Positions 9,478 to 20,479 of a stretch of DNA of 64,000 nucleotides are shown one piece after another. Positions within the stretch are counted from its first letter, which is position 1. Each line of letters starts with the position of its first letter. Origin of the DNA: Methylobacter sp. BlB1 (GTDB taxonomy: Bacteria; Pseudomonadota; Gammaproteobacteria; Methylococcales; Methylomonadaceae); NCBI RefSeq assembly GCF_015476545.1, contig NZ_JADMKV010000010.1:1-64000 (forward strand). The letters run 5' to 3'. A program made the position numbers and the translations under genes. The notes beneath the pieces were generated by a model that saw only the letters and a program-made list of their open reading frames with translations, was not told the DNA's origin and did not search any database.

Positions 9478-9897
9478 ATGATGCAAGAAGAAATCCATAT
9501 TCCACGCAAAATCACCAACCAGTTACTGCATCTCGCGCAGCAATCCCCCGACCAGGAAGTCTGCGGTCTTATCGGCAGTAAAAATGGCCTGCCGATTCGC
9601 TGCTATCCGATCAACAACATTGCAGAACGGCCTGGACAGCGTTTTCAACTGGATCCATCGCAACAAATCGCCGCCATGGCCGCTATGCGCGATCAGGGCG
9701 AAGCGCTTTTCGCCATTTATCATTCGCACCCAAGCGCGCCGGCCCAACCGTCAGCTATTGACTTGGAATGGGCCGCTTACCCGGACGCGCTGTATCTGAT
9801 TATTTCATTAAACACGAAAGGCATTCTGGAAATGCGCGGCTTCAGGATAGAACAGCAATCTGCCAGAGAAATCGCGCTGGCGTTGAGCGAAGACTAA
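9478..9897 (+). CDS. M67-family JAMM/MPN+ metallopeptidase
   Basis: A 139-residue stand-alone JAB1/MPN+ domain. The zinc signature is complete: E27 in EVCGLIG, then H82-x-H84 with S92 and D95 in the segment that starts HSHPSAPAQPSAID. Bacterial members cleave C-terminal extensions from ubiquitin-like sulfur carriers or act on small peptides; the substrate here is unknown. The start is set at the ATG at 9478 (the next codon but one, 9481, is an alternative), because the frame upstream overlaps prmC by more than 100 bases with no reason to be coding. It is likely the last gene of hemA-prfA-prmC. Confidence 0.85.
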   Translation: MMQEEIHIPRKITNQLLHLAQQSPDQEVCGLIGSKNGLPIRCYPINNIAERPGQRFQLDPSQQIAAMAAMRDQGEALFAIYHSHPSAPAQPSAIDLEWAAYPDALYLIISLNTKGILEMRGFRIEQQSAREIALALSED

Positions 9898-9954
9898 ACC
9901 TTGCTCAATCCCGGTTTTGCCGTTGATATTGGCAGCAGTAGCCTTTCATGCCAA

Positions 9955-9993
9955 GGTTCAAAAGCGGTCAACCGGCTTCCGGCCAATTGAACC
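9955..9993. repeat. Inverted repeat in the M67-gatB convergent gap
   Basis: Arms GGTTCAA (9955-9961) and TTGAACC (9987-9993) enclose a nested CCGG/CCGG pair. It lies just before a stronger 15-base-pair hairpin in the same convergent gap. Confidence 0.4.
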
Positions 9994-10000
9994 GATGCTG

Positions 10001-10046
10001 AAATGTGCCGGGCATGACTGTTAAAGTACAGATGCCCGGCACATTT
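10001..10046. terminator. Bidirectional terminator-like hairpin between M67 gene and gatB
   Basis: Perfect 15-base arms AAATGTGCCGGGCAT (10001-10015) and ATGCCCGGCACATTT (10032-10046), with CTGT/ACAG also able to pair inside the loop. It sits between two convergent genes and is symmetric enough to act on both strands. It lacks a long T-run, so it could instead be a mobile palindromic unit. Confidence 0.6.
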
Positions 10047-10059
10047 CATAAGACAGAGC

Positions 10060-11490
10060 TTATTTCAACTTATCCTTCAGCATTTTATTCACTTCGCCGG
10101 GATTGGCCTTGCCCTGCATCTCTTTCATGACCTGACCGACAAAAAAGCCGAACACTTTGTCTTTACCGCTACGATATTGCTCAACCTGCTCCGGGTTATT
10201 GGCGATGATCTTGTCGATAATGGCTTCTATCGCGCCAGTGTCGGTAATTTGCTTTAAGCCCTTGGCTTCGATAATCTCATCGGCTGAAGCCGTGCCTTGC
10301 CACATCTCCTCAAACACCTGCTTGGCGATTTTTCCCGAAATCGTGTTGTCGCTGATGCGCGCCAGCAATCCCGCCAAACGTTCGTGGCTAACCGGCGAAT
10401 CAGTGATTTCCAATCCAGACCGGTTAAGCGCGGCTGAGAGATCGCCCGTTACCCAATTGGCACAAATTCTTGCTTCACAAGCTGATTCTTTCACCACAGC
10501 CTCAAAATAATCGGCCAATGGGCGCGATGAAGTCAGTATTGCGGTGCTTTCATCATCCAATCCGTATTGATCCTTGAAGCGCTGCTTTTTCGCATCCGGC
10601 AATTCGGGCATTGTCGCTTTTACTTGTGCTTTAAACGCCTCATCGACAACCACGGGCAACAGGTCCGGATCGGGGAAATACCGGTAATCGTTGGCCTCTT
10701 CCTTGCTGCGCATTGAGCGGGTCTGATCCTTATCTGCATCATAAAGCCGTGTTTCCTGAACTACCTCGCCACCGCTCTCGATCAGATCGATCTGGCGCTC
10801 AATTTCATAGTTGATAGCCTTCTCGACGAACCTGAACGAGTTGATATTCTTGATTTCGGCACGCGTGCCGAACGCTTGCTGGCCTTTGGGCCGCACCGAC
10901 ACGTTGGCATCGCAGCGGAATGAACCTTCCTGCATATTGCCGTCGCAAATGCCCAGGTAACGCACCAGCTCATGCAGTTTTCTCATGTAGGCGACCGCTT
11001 CTTTCGCCGAACGCATATCCGGCTCGGACACGATCTCCAGCAGCGGCGTACCGGCACGGTTTAAGTCGATACCGGTCAAGCCATGAAAATCCTCGTGCAG
11101 CGATTTACCGGCGTCTTCTTCAAGATGCGCGCGCGTCACGCCGACGCGTTTTTTGACGCCATCCACGTCAATATCCAGATGCCCAAGGCCTACGATGGGC
11201 AACTCAAACTGACTGATTTGATAGCCCTTAGGTAAGTCCGGATAAAAATAGTTTTTTCTGGCGAAAACCGAATACGGCGCAACTTCCGCTTCAATAGCCA
11301 GGCCGAACAGTACCGCCATGCGTACGGCTTCCTCGTTCAGAACCGGCAGAACACCGGGCAGACCCAGATCGACCGCGCAAGCCTGCGTATTAGGCTCTGC
11401 GCCGTAAGCTGTCGAGGCGCCGGAAAAAATTTTAGATTTTGTGGCGAGTTGCGTATGAATTTCCAACCCGATCACTGCTTCCCATTCCAT
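10060..11490 (-). CDS. gatB: Asp/Glu-tRNA amidotransferase subunit B
   Basis: The kinase and tRNA-binding subunit of GatCAB, which converts Glu-tRNA(Gln) or Asp-tRNA(Asn) to the amidated form. It has 476 residues. The N-terminal cradle starts [22 protein letters not shown] and contains [11 protein letters not shown] and the [16 protein letters not shown] signature; the C-terminal YqeY-like tail ends [14 protein letters not shown]. It is last in gatC-gatA-gatB on the minus strand, 11 bases after gatA. Confidence 0.97.
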   Translation of the reverse strand: MEWEAVIGLEIHTQLATKSKIFSGASTAYGAEPNTQACAVDLGLPGVLPVLNEEAVRMAVLFGLAIEAEVAPYSVFARKNYFYPDLPKGYQISQFELPIVGLGHLDIDVDGVKKRVGVTRAHLEEDAGKSLHEDFHGLTGIDLNRAGTPLLEIVSEPDMRSAKEAVAYMRKLHELVRYLGICDGNMQEGSFRCDANVSVRPKGQQAFGTRAEIKNINSFRFVEKAINYEIERQIDLIESGGEVVQETRLYDADKDQTRSMRSKEEANDYRYFPDPDLLPVVVDEAFKAQVKATMPELPDAKKQRFKDQYGLDDESTAILTSSRPLADYFEAVVKESACEARICANWVTGDLSAALNRSGLEITDSPVSHERLAGLLARISDNTISGKIAKQVFEEMWQGTASADEIIEAKGLKQITDTGAIEAIIDKIIANNPEQVEQYRSGKDKVFGFFVGQVMKEMQGKANPGEVNKMLKDKLK

Positions 11491-11501
11491 GATTTTCCCC
11501 T

Positions 11502-12953
11502 TTACTCAAAACCTTTAGGACTTTGTTGATGCCAATCGGTAACCTGCTGATATTGATGAGCAATATTCAACAACCGGTGTTCCGCAAAATAATTGCCGAT
11601 GATCTGCAGGCCCACCGGTTTACCACCGACGACTCCGGCTGGCATGGACATGGCCGGCAATCCGGCGAGGTTGATGGCAATGGTATAGATATCGGATAAA
11701 TACATCTCGATTGGATTGCCGATTTTCTCGCCTATGCCGAAAGCGGCAGACGGCGCCACCGGCCCCATGATCACATCGACTTCCGACAAGGCCTTTTTAA
11801 AGTCATCACTGATTAAGCGGCGAACTTTCTGAGCCTTAATATAGTAGGCGTCATAATAGCCGGCCGATAGCGCATAGGTTCCCATCAGAATCCGGCGTTT
11901 GACTTCCTTGCCGAAGCCTTCGCCACGTGAGCGCGTATAGAGATCCGTTAGATCTTCCGGATTGGCGCAACGGTAGCCGTAGCGTACACCATCAAAGCGG
12001 GACAGGTTGGCTGAACATTCGGCCGACGCGATAACGTAATAAGCCGGAATGGCCAGCTTCAGATTAGGCATCGAAACTTCCTTGATATGCGCGCCCAATT
12101 TCCGGTATTCATTGACGGCGGCTTCAATAACGGCGGCAACGTCGCTGTTGAGCCCGGCGCCGAAGAACTCTTTCGGCAGCCCGATTTTGAGTCCTTCGAT
12201 AGGATTACTCAGCCCCGCGCGATAATCAGGCACCGGCAGATCGACACTGGTTGAATCCCGCTCATCGAACCCTGCCATCACCTGCAGCATGATGGCCGCA
12301 TCTTCGGCGCTACGCGCCATGGGGCCGCCTTGATCCAGGCTGGACGCATAAGCGATCATGCCGTAACGCGACACGCGCCCGTAAGTCGGCTTCAACCCCG
12401 TAATGCCGCAATGCGAGGCTGGCTGGCGAATTGACCCGCCCGTATCCGTTCCAGTCGCGCAGACGGCCAGTCCCGCCGCCACGGCCGCGGCCGAACCGCC
12501 TGACGAACCGCCTGGAATAGCATTGTGATCCCAAGGGTTTCTGACCGCGCCGTAATAACTGGTTTCGTTTGACGAGCCCATGGCGAATTCGTCCATATTG
12601 AGCTTGCCCAGCATCACGGACCCGGCCTGGTTGAATTTCTCCACGACGGTGGCGTTATAGGGCGCGATGAAGTTATCGAGTATTTTAGAGCCGCAAGTGG
12701 TTTTCACGCCTTGCGTGCAAAAAATGTCTTTCTGTGCGATAGGTATGCCGGTCAGCAGTGTCGCATCGCCTTTGGCGATTCTGTCATCGGCGGCCTTAGC
12801 CTCCTGGAGGGCTAAATCTTCGGTGACTGTAATATAACAATTAAGCGAGCTGTGTTGTTTGATCCGGTTCAAAAACGCCTGAGTCAGTTCGACACTTGAA
12901 AATTCGCCTGAACGCAGGCCTTTAGCTAAATCTGTAATTGACTTATTGTGCAT
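11502..12953 (-). CDS. gatA: Asp/Glu-tRNA amidotransferase subunit A
   Basis: The amidase subunit that hydrolyses glutamine and channels ammonia to GatB. The amidase-signature catalytic set is visible: the lysine in PIAQKDIF, the serine-rich [14 protein letters not shown] loop and [14 protein letters not shown]. The start is placed at the ATG at 12953 (483 residues, normal length), which has AAGGGA upstream; the in-frame ATG at 12971 lies inside the gatC end and has no clear ribosome site. It is translationally close to gatC. Confidence 0.96.
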   Translation of the reverse strand: MHNKSITDLAKGLRSGEFSSVELTQAFLNRIKQHSSLNCYITVTEDLALQEAKAADDRIAKGDATLLTGIPIAQKDIFCTQGVKTTCGSKILDNFIAPYNATVVEKFNQAGSVMLGKLNMDEFAMGSSNETSYYGAVRNPWDHNAIPGGSSGGSAAAVAAGLAVCATGTDTGGSIRQPASHCGITGLKPTYGRVSRYGMIAYASSLDQGGPMARSAEDAAIMLQVMAGFDERDSTSVDLPVPDYRAGLSNPIEGLKIGLPKEFFGAGLNSDVAAVIEAAVNEYRKLGAHIKEVSMPNLKLAIPAYYVIASAECSANLSRFDGVRYGYRCANPEDLTDLYTRSRGEGFGKEVKRRILMGTYALSAGYYDAYYIKAQKVRRLISDDFKKALSEVDVIMGPVAPSAAFGIGEKIGNPIEMYLSDIYTIAINLAGLPAMSMPAGVVGGKPVGLQIIGNYFAEHRLLNIAHQYQQVTDWHQQSPKGFE

Positions 12954-12963
12954 GACTATTCCC

Positions 12964-13251
12964 TTATTCAATGACTTTCGGCACTAGATAAAGTCCCGCT
13001 TCAACTTGTGGCGCAATGGCCTGGAACTGCTCGCGGTTGTTCCGTTCCGTAACGGTATCCGGCCTTAATCTTTGCACCTGATCCATCGGATGAGCCATTG
13101 GAATGACGTCATCGGTATTCAGTTCGCTCATCTGCGTCATTAAATCCAGCATGCGGGATAAGTCCTTTGCGTAAGATTCAATGTCCGATTCATCAATACC
13201 CAAGCGCGCTAAATGCGCAATTTTCTTCACATCATCAGTCGTCAAAGACAC
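12964..13251 (-). CDS. gatC: Asp/Glu-tRNA amidotransferase subunit C
   Basis: A 95-residue chaperone-like subunit that wraps around GatA and links it to GatB. The sequence has the typical [18 protein letters not shown] opening and the [18 protein letters not shown] tail. The GTG at 13251 is chosen because GAGGAG lies 6 bases upstream; the TTG at 13257 directly abuts that site and is unlikely. First gene of gatCAB, divergent from mreB. Confidence 0.94.
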   Translation of the reverse strand: MSLTTDDVKKIAHLARLGIDESDIESYAKDLSRMLDLMTQMSELNTDDVIPMAHPMDQVQRLRPDTVTERNNREQFQAIAPQVEAGLYLVPKVIE

Positions 13252-13374
13252 TATCAACTCCTCAAAATTTCAGAGATTTTGTATAATTATAAATATGATA
13301 CTTTATATCTTGCTCAAATACCCGCTTGATTGATAAAGTAGTACAATTTTATTCCCCACAAAGGACACAGGTAA

Positions 13375-14424
<1,050 letters not shown>

Positions 14425-14459
14425 TGATGCATAGCCTTTAATCGCTTATTCTGGCAGAT

Positions 14460-14492
14460 GCCGGGACGCACGCCGCCCGGCCGCTTCTTTTT
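14460..14492 (+). terminator. Attenuator-like hairpin between mreB and mreC
   Basis: GCCGGG (14460-14465) pairs with CCCGGC (14476-14481), followed by the pyrimidine run CGCTTCTTTTT. The stem is short but GC-only. It could trim transcripts after mreB, giving more MreB than MreC and MreD. Confidence 0.5.
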
Positions 14493-14544
14493 AACTGATA
14501 AGATGACTGCACGGATGCAGGAGGTAGAGCAGCGCTAGGAGCAA

Positions 14545-15450
14545 TTGCCGAGGAAATCCGCCATCAAACTTTTATTTGCCACCGGTCCATCGATCAATAC
14601 CCGCCTGCTAGTGGCAGTAATCGCCTCTATCGCCCTGCTAGCGACGGAACAGACCAGCATCCGACTGGACCCGCTTCGCGCCACATTATCGTTTTTTATC
14701 GACCCAATAAAATATCTGGTCAATTTGCCTTCCACGCTGATCGAGCAGACTTCCGACTCTATCAGCTCTTACACCGCCTTAAAAAAAGAAAATGAAAGAT
14801 TGCGCGAAGAGCAACTTATCCAACAAACCCGACTACTGAAATTTGCTGCGCTGGAAAAAGAAAATATCCGACTACGCGCACTGCTGGAGAACTCATTCAA
14901 ACTCGGCGAACAGGTGCTGGTTGCAGAATTGCTGTCGATCAACATGGATCCTTATGAACACATTGTGCAAGTCAACAAAGGGACTCGCTTCGGCGTTCAC
15001 CCTCAGCAGCCCGTGCTTGACGCCAACGGCGTTGTCGGACAGGTCATTCGGAGCCTGCCGCTCAGCTCTGAGATCATGTTGATTACCGATCCGAATCATG
15101 CCATTCCGGTTCAGGTAAATCGAAACGGCTTGCTGACCATTGCAGTCGGTAGCGGCCAAATGAACCGGCTTAATCTGCCCTATTTGCCGAACAATGCCGA
15201 TATCCAACCTGGCGACTTATTGATTACATCCGGTTTGGGCGGCACTTTTCCGCAAGGCTACCCTGTCGCGGTTGTGGATGAATTTACACCGGAGCCCAAT
15301 AAACCTTTCGCCAGCATTACCGCGACACCTAAAGCCATGCTGAACCGAAACAGGGAACTGATGATTGTCTGGAGCAATACCACGCCCATTCCTTTAACCT
15401 CACCACAAAAAGCGAACGACAAGAAAACCGAGACACCTGCCGATGAATAA
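14545..15450 (+). CDS. mreC: Rod-shape determining protein MreC
   Basis: A bitopic inner-membrane protein whose periplasmic beta domain activates PBP2-RodA. The 301 residues show a basic N terminus, a membrane helix near residues 18-35, a coiled coil (ALKKENERLREEQLIQQ and onward, about 75-115) and a two-lobed beta domain with DPNHAIPVQVNRNG and DLLITSGLGGTFPQGYPVA. The start is TTG with AGGAG 5 bases before it; no ATG fits. The end overlaps mreD by 8 bases. Confidence 0.95.
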   Translation: MPRKSAIKLLFATGPSINTRLLVAVIASIALLATEQTSIRLDPLRATLSFFIDPIKYLVNLPSTLIEQTSDSISSYTALKKENERLREEQLIQQTRLLKFAALEKENIRLRALLENSFKLGEQVLVAELLSINMDPYEHIVQVNKGTRFGVHPQQPVLDANGVVGQVIRSLPLSSEIMLITDPNHAIPVQVNRNGLLTIAVGSGQMNRLNLPYLPNNADIQPGDLLITSGLGGTFPQGYPVAVVDEFTPEPNKPFASITATPKAMLNRNRELMIVWSNTTPIPLTSPQKANDKKTETPADE

Positions 15451-15925
15451 CTACTATGGCTTTGGCCGAATCATTTTGACCATAGTCTTGGCGATGTGCT
15501 TAAGAATTGCCCCCATGCCGGACATGATGGCGGCCATTAATCCCGACTGGGTGCTGCTGTCTCTCATCTATTGGTCGCTTGCCGTGCCGGAGCGAGTCGG
15601 CATATTCCATGCCTGGGCTTTTGGTTTGCTTACCGATGTGTTGATGGGCAAGTTATTCGGCCAATATGCATTGGCTTATTCGCTAGTTATTTATCTTTGC
15701 CTCAAGCTTCATAAGCGGCTGCGCCAATACCCTTTGATTCAACAGGGGCTGTTTATCTTTTTCTGCCTGTTGTTATCCCAATTGCTGCTGTTCTGGATAA
15801 AAAATCTCCAGCACCCTTCCCAGCTTCATCCATCCTTCTGGCTTCCCGTTATTACTGGCACATTATGCTGGCCTTTGGTTTATACAATGCTACGCTTTAT
15901 CCGTCTGTCACGACGCGCTAAGTAA
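15443..15925 (+). CDS. mreD: Rod-shape determining protein MreD
   Basis: A 160-residue polytopic inner-membrane partner of MreC. It is strongly hydrophobic with about five membrane spans and the conserved opening around IILTIVLAMCLRIAPMPD and the NPDWVLLSLIYWSLAVPERVG stretch. Its ATG overlaps the mreC end, so the two are translationally coupled. Confidence 0.93.
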   Translation: MNNYYGFGRIILTIVLAMCLRIAPMPDMMAAINPDWVLLSLIYWSLAVPERVGIFHAWAFGLLTDVLMGKLFGQYALAYSLVIYLCLKLHKRLRQYPLIQQGLFIFFCLLLSQLLLFWIKNLQHPSQLHPSFWLPVITGTLCWPLVYTMLRFIRLSRRAK

Positions 15926-15942
15926 AACAATTCGCTGCTGTC

Positions 15943-17787
15943 ATGTCCCGCACATATATTATTAAAGATAACTCAGTAGAGAATCGCCTGTTCCTCAACC
16001 GCATCATCGTCGCATTCGTTATCATCTTACTATTAACTTCCGCCCTGATTGTCCGACTGGTCTATCTGCAAATTGTCGGTCATGAGCATTATTCAAGCCT
16101 GGCAAAAGACAACAGCATCAAAATCAAGCCTTTAGTACCAACTCGAGGCATGATTTATGATCGCAATGGAAAGATTCTGGCCGAGAACATGCCTTCTTAT
16201 AGCCTTGAGCTAATCCCTGAACAGATCAAAGACCTCAATGACACATTGAAGCGCTTACAGAAACTGCTCAATATCCCCGACGAAAAAATCCAGCAGTACC
16301 ATAAGCAGCGCAAACGGGAAAAACGCTTCGCCAGCACCCCGCTGCTGATGAACATGACCGAAGAAGAGCTTGCCAAGTTTGCCGTCGCCCGTCCTTTTTT
16401 CCCCGGCGTTGATATTCAGGTTCATCTGGCCCGGCATTATCCCTATGCCGAGTTGGCCTCTCATGTGGTCGGCTATGTGGGGCGCATCAACGAAACCGAA
16501 CTCAAGACATTGCCGGTGGCTGAATATCAGGGCTCAAGCCATATCGGCAAAATAGGCATTGAAAGCAGCTATGAAGCTCAACTTCACGGCAAAACAGGGT
16601 ATGCGGAAATCGAAACCAACGCCCAGGCGCGAGCCATCCGAACGGTCAATGCCGTGGAGCCGACACCCGGCGCCAATCTCTACCTTACACTGGATATTGA
16701 TCTCCAGAAAACCGCCTACGACGCGCTGGACATCTATAACGGCGCCGTTGTTGCGATTGATGTTAAAACGGGCGGCGTACTGGTATTCGCCAGCCGTCCC
16801 GGCTTCGATCCCAATCCGTTCGTTGTCGGCATAAGCAATGACGCCTATCAGGCGCTGAATTCATCCGAGAACCGGCCGCTCTACAATCGCGCACTGCGCG
16901 GTCTGTATCCGCCCGGCTCGACACTGAAGCCATTTGTCGGTCTGGCAGGGCTTGAATATAACGCAATAGGCACGCAGCACAGAATTTTCTGTCCGGGCTT
17001 TTATCAGCTGCCTGGCGTCAGCCACCGCTACCGGGACTGGAAAAAGTGGGGCCACGGCTCTGTTAATTTAAACGATGCCATCATGCAGTCTTGCGACGTC
17101 TATTTTTATAGCCTAGCTTCTGCTTTAGGCATAGATAACATGCATGATTTTTTGCAGCAGTTCGGCTTTGGCGAGAAAACCGGCATCGATCTGGTCGGGG
17201 AGAAAGCGGGCTTGATGCCATCTCGTGAGTGGAAACGCCGACAGAGAAATCAATCCTGGTATCCTGGGGAAACGATAATCACCGGCATCGGCCAGGGTTT
17301 TACCCAAGTAACGCCATTGCAGCTTGCCAGAGCCATGGCGACACTGGCCAATAAAGGCAATATTGTCACACCGTTTCTGGTGGACAAAATCGTCAATGCC
17401 GATAGCACGACGCATGGCCCCGAGACCCATAAAGGCACCCTGCCGGTTAAGCAGGAAAACATCAATAGTATTCTCACCGCCATGGTCAACGTGGTCCATG
17501 GCGAACGCGGGACAGCCAAGATCATCGGCAGGAACATTAATTATCAAATTGGCGGAAAAACGGGGACCGCGCAGGTTTTCAATATTAAACAGGACGCCAA
17601 ATACAACGAAAATGAAATCGAATTCAAACTGCGCGATCACGCGTTGTTTATTGCTTTTGCACCGGCCGATGATCCCAAGATTGCAGTGGCGGTCATTGCT
17701 GAAAACGGCGGTCATGGCGGCTCGGTCGCAGCGCCTATCGCCGGAAAAGTCATTAAGCAATATTTAGAGAGCGACAATGAGAACTGA
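15943..17787 (+). CDS. mrdA: Penicillin-binding protein 2 (elongation transpeptidase)
   Basis: The peptidoglycan transpeptidase of the elongasome. It has 614 residues: an N-terminal membrane helix (about 21-43), a pedestal domain opening with TRGMIYDRNGKILAENMP, then the transpeptidase domain. Catalytic S326 and K329 are in PPGSTLKPF, the second motif is in MQSCDVYFYSL, and KTG is at 539-541. It overlaps rodA, the matching glycosyltransferase, by 11 bases. Confidence 0.97.
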   Translation: MSRTYIIKDNSVENRLFLNRIIVAFVIILLLTSALIVRLVYLQIVGHEHYSSLAKDNSIKIKPLVPTRGMIYDRNGKILAENMPSYSLELIPEQIKDLNDTLKRLQKLLNIPDEKIQQYHKQRKREKRFASTPLLMNMTEEELAKFAVARPFFPGVDIQVHLARHYPYAELASHVVGYVGRINETELKTLPVAEYQGSSHIGKIGIESSYEAQLHGKTGYAEIETNAQARAIRTVNAVEPTPGANLYLTLDIDLQKTAYDALDIYNGAVVAIDVKTGGVLVFASRPGFDPNPFVVGISNDAYQALNSSENRPLYNRALRGLYPPGSTLKPFVGLAGLEYNAIGTQHRIFCPGFYQLPGVSHRYRDWKKWGHGSVNLNDAIMQSCDVYFYSLASALGIDNMHDFLQQFGFGEKTGIDLVGEKAGLMPSREWKRRQRNQSWYPGETIITGIGQGFTQVTPLQLARAMATLANKGNIVTPFLVDKIVNADSTTHGPETHKGTLPVKQENINSILTAMVNVVHGERGTAKIIGRNINYQIGGKTGTAQVFNIKQDAKYNENEIEFKLRDHALFIAFAPADDPKIAVAVIAENGGHGGSVAAPIAGKVIKQYLESDNEN

Positions 17788-18907
17788 AACCCGCAGAGAA
17801 CAATTCGAACCGCCTTCAGCTTTAGGCAATCTGCTCAGAAAACTGCACATCGATGTGCCCTTGTTTATCGCGCTTTTCCTCGCGGCAATGGTCAGTTTCG
17901 TGATTCTTTACAGCGCTGGCAGCCAGGAAATGGGCATACTGATACGCCAGGCGGCTCGGGTCGGACTGGCCTTTGGCTTGATGACATTACTGGCTCATGT
18001 CAATCCTTATCAGTTTAAGCGTTATTCGGCCGTGCTGTTTAGCCTGGGCATCTTGCTGCTCATCGCCGTACTGATCATGGGACAGATCGGTAAAGGCGCG
18101 CAGCGCTGGCTGGACCTGGGCTTTTTTCGCTTCCAGCCGTCGGAAATGATCAAAATCACGACGCCCATGATGATTGCCTGGTATCTGTCCGAGCACTCAC
18201 TGCCTCCTAAATGGAAACAACTCTGCATAGCCGCCGTTCTGATCGTGGTCCCGACTTTATTGATTGCCAAACAACCGGATCTGGGGACGGCTCTGCTGGT
18301 AGCCAGTTCTGGCGCCGGCGTGCTGTTTTTTGCCGGTCTTTCCTGGCTTTTCATCCTGGCTATTATTGCTATATTAGCTTCTCTGGCGCCTATCGTCTGG
18401 CACCTGATGCACGACTATCAACGCGACCGGGTACTGACTTTCCTAAATCCCGAAGCCGATCCGATGGGCAGAGGCTATCATATTATTCAATCGAAAATAG
18501 CTATCGGCTCGGGCGGCATCTACGGCAAGGGCTGGCTGGGCAGTACACAGTCGGAACTGGATTTCCTGCCGGAAAGTTCGACTGACTTTATTTTTGCCGT
18601 ATTTGCCGAGGAATTCGGTCTTTTCGGCTGCGTGGGTCTACTGATACTGTACCTGCTCATTATTGGCCGCTGCCTGTACATCGCCTCGCAGGCTCAAGAT
18701 ACCTACAGCCGATTACTGGCCGGCAGTCTGTCCTTCACTTTTTTCGTGTACGTGTTCGTCAACATTGGCATGGTCATAGGCATTCTGCCTGTCGTAGGCG
18801 TTCCGTTACCGTTAATCAGTTACGGCGGCACCTCAATAGTGACCCTGCTGGCCGGATTCGGTATCCTGATGTCCATTCATACGCATAGAAAACTTTTGCC
18901 AAACTGA
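17777..18907 (+). CDS. rodA: Peptidoglycan glycosyltransferase RodA
   Basis: A SEDS-family polymerase that builds glycan strands from lipid II together with PBP2. The 376 residues form about ten membrane spans. SEDS landmarks are RWLDLGFFRFQPSEMIKI, the LPESSTDFIFAVFAEEFG loop carrying a conserved acidic patch, and the C-terminal VPLPLISYGGTSIVTLLAGFG. The stop shares a base with the mltB start (TGATG). Confidence 0.97.
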   Translation: MRTETRREQFEPPSALGNLLRKLHIDVPLFIALFLAAMVSFVILYSAGSQEMGILIRQAARVGLAFGLMTLLAHVNPYQFKRYSAVLFSLGILLLIAVLIMGQIGKGAQRWLDLGFFRFQPSEMIKITTPMMIAWYLSEHSLPPKWKQLCIAAVLIVVPTLLIAKQPDLGTALLVASSGAGVLFFAGLSWLFILAIIAILASLAPIVWHLMHDYQRDRVLTFLNPEADPMGRGYHIIQSKIAIGSGGIYGKGWLGSTQSELDFLPESSTDFIFAVFAEEFGLFGCVGLLILYLLIIGRCLYIASQAQDTYSRLLAGSLSFTFFVYVFVNIGMVIGILPVVGVPLPLISYGGTSIVTLLAGFGILMSIHTHRKLLPN

Positions 18908-19977
18908 TGAAATTGAAAAATATGCTAGGCCGCTTTCTGCTAAGCGGCCTCTGTTTAACTGCCGCCTCATGCACCTCCAATATTAAAGAAACGGACCGCA
19001 TGGATGCTTTCATCCAGCAAATGGCCGCAACGCATCAATTCGATGAATCCGAACTTAATGAGCTGTTTCAGTCAGTCCAGATAAAGGAAAACATACTTAA
19101 AACCATTTCGAAGCCGGCCGAAGGGCTGCCATGGCATAAATATCGCAACATATTTATGACCGAATCCCGCATCAACGGCGGAGTGAAATTCTGGCAGGAA
19201 AATGCGCAAGCCCTGGCCTCCGCCGAACAGCAATATGGCGTTCCGGCGGCAATTATTGTCGCCATCATAGGGGTTGAAACCCTGTATGGACAAAATACCG
19301 GCAATCATCGCGTCATCGACGCGCTATCTACCCTGGCGTTTGCCTATCCGCCGCGCAGCCAATTCTTTCTCGGCGAATTGGAAAATTTTCTGCTGCTTTG
19401 CCGCGATGAGCACATAAATCCGCTTGAGCCAACCGGCTCTTATGCTGGCGCCATGGGCATACCGCAGTTTATGCCCAGCAGTTTCAGAACTTATGCCGTC
19501 GATTTTGATCATGATAATCGCCGCGATATCTGGCATAACAACAACGATGTCATCGCCAGTATCGCCAATTATTTTTCCCGGCATCAATGGCAACCGGGCC
19601 AGGCAATCGCCTTTCCGGTTAAAGCCAAAGGCAAAAAGTATAAGGCCATCCTCAAGCCCGACCTTAAGCCCGATTTAACTATTGCAGAGTTACAATCCTT
19701 TGACGTTGATATATCAGCATCATTACCTATAAACAGCAAGATAAAACTTCTTGCCTTTGAACAAGAACAAAATAAAGAACTCTGGGCTGCTTTAGACAAT
19801 TTTTATGTGATCACGCGTTACAATCACAGCCCTTTATATGCAATGGCGGTTTACCAGTTAAGCCAGGCCATTTCAAACAAAAAGGCTTCAATATATGAAG
19901 AAAATCATAATCCCCATTTCCTTTTTCATTCTGACCAGTTGCGCTACGGAGCAGATAGAAAAAATCCAGATCTCTAA
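18907..19977 (+). CDS. mltB: Membrane-bound lytic murein transglycosylase B
   Basis: Cuts glycan strands to 1,6-anhydro ends. The signal peptide has lipobox TAASC (C22). Catalytic E124 is in IIGVETLYGQNTG, and the goose-lysozyme-like GSYAGAMGIPQFMPSSFRTY stretch follows. The usual C-terminal YNHSPLYAMAVYQLSQAI is present; after it come about 30 residues with no family resemblance that are read in the overlap with rlpA. At 356 residues it is close to normal length. Confidence 0.94.
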   Translation: MKLKNMLGRFLLSGLCLTAASCTSNIKETDRMDAFIQQMAATHQFDESELNELFQSVQIKENILKTISKPAEGLPWHKYRNIFMTESRINGGVKFWQENAQALASAEQQYGVPAAIIVAIIGVETLYGQNTGNHRVIDALSTLAFAYPPRSQFFLGELENFLLLCRDEHINPLEPTGSYAGAMGIPQFMPSSFRTYAVDFDHDNRRDIWHNNNDVIASIANYFSRHQWQPGQAIAFPVKAKGKKYKAILKPDLKPDLTIAELQSFDVDISASLPINSKIKLLAFEQEQNKELWAALDNFYVITRYNHSPLYAMAVYQLSQAISNKKASIYEENHNPHFLFHSDQLRYGADRKNPDL

Positions 19978-20479
19978 AGTCGAGTTGGCTTCTAGATCTA
20001 TCACTGACTCATGGTTTCATCCCTTATCAAAGGATGAGCAAAAGAGCGCCGCTTCAAAGGAAGCATCTCAACAAGAAAATCTATCATCCGGTATTACCCA
20101 CTATCTGAAAAAAGGCGTTGCTTCATGGTATGGCCCCCGCTTTCATGGCAAAAAAACCGCTAACGGTGAAATATTCGACATGTACGCCATGACTGCTGCC
20201 TCGAAAACGCTGCCGATTCCATCGTATGCTCGCGTGACCAACTTGAAAAACAAGCGCAGCGTCATTGTCCGCATCAATGATCGGGGACCTTATCACGGCA
20301 ACAGAGTATTGGATCTGTCCTATATAGCAGCCAAAAAACTGGGAATTCATAAAACTGGAACCGGGATGGTTGAAATCAAGCCCTTAGCGCCTGAACAGGC
20401 CTTGTCCCAACAGCGAGCCTCTGCAACAAAGCAGAAAAATCAGGCCTATTTGCAAGTAGGTGCTTTAGATACCCCCTAA
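19895..20479 (+). CDS. rlpA: Septal-ring lytic transglycosylase RlpA, SPOR domain missing
   Basis: A lipoprotein (lipobox ILTSC, C16) with the double-psi beta-barrel domain that cleaves denuded glycan strands: GVASWYGPRFHGKKTANGE, ASKTLPIPSYARVTN and VRINDRGPYHGNRVLDLS with the catalytic aspartate. Normally a C-terminal SPOR domain follows. Here the frame reaches QAYLQVGAL, the first SPOR strand, then stops at TAA after a run of five C (20472-20476). Removing one C would continue the frame for 16 codons with SPOR-like KSAEVIRQ. The start overlaps mltB by 83 bases. Confidence 0.85.
   Translation: MKKIIIPISFFILTSCATEQIEKIQISKVELASRSITDSWFHPLSKDEQKSAASKEASQQENLSSGITHYLKKGVASWYGPRFHGKKTANGEIFDMYAMTAASKTLPIPSYARVTNLKNKRSVIVRINDRGPYHGNRVLDLSYIAAKKLGIHKTGTGMVEIKPLAPEQALSQQRASATKQKNQAYLQVGALDTP

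Noticed and set aside
17125-17760. Minus-strand open frame of 211 codons inside mrdA
   Set aside because: It is antisense to the transpeptidase domain with all PBP2 motifs intact; its translation has no recognisable motif and arises from codon bias of the sense gene.
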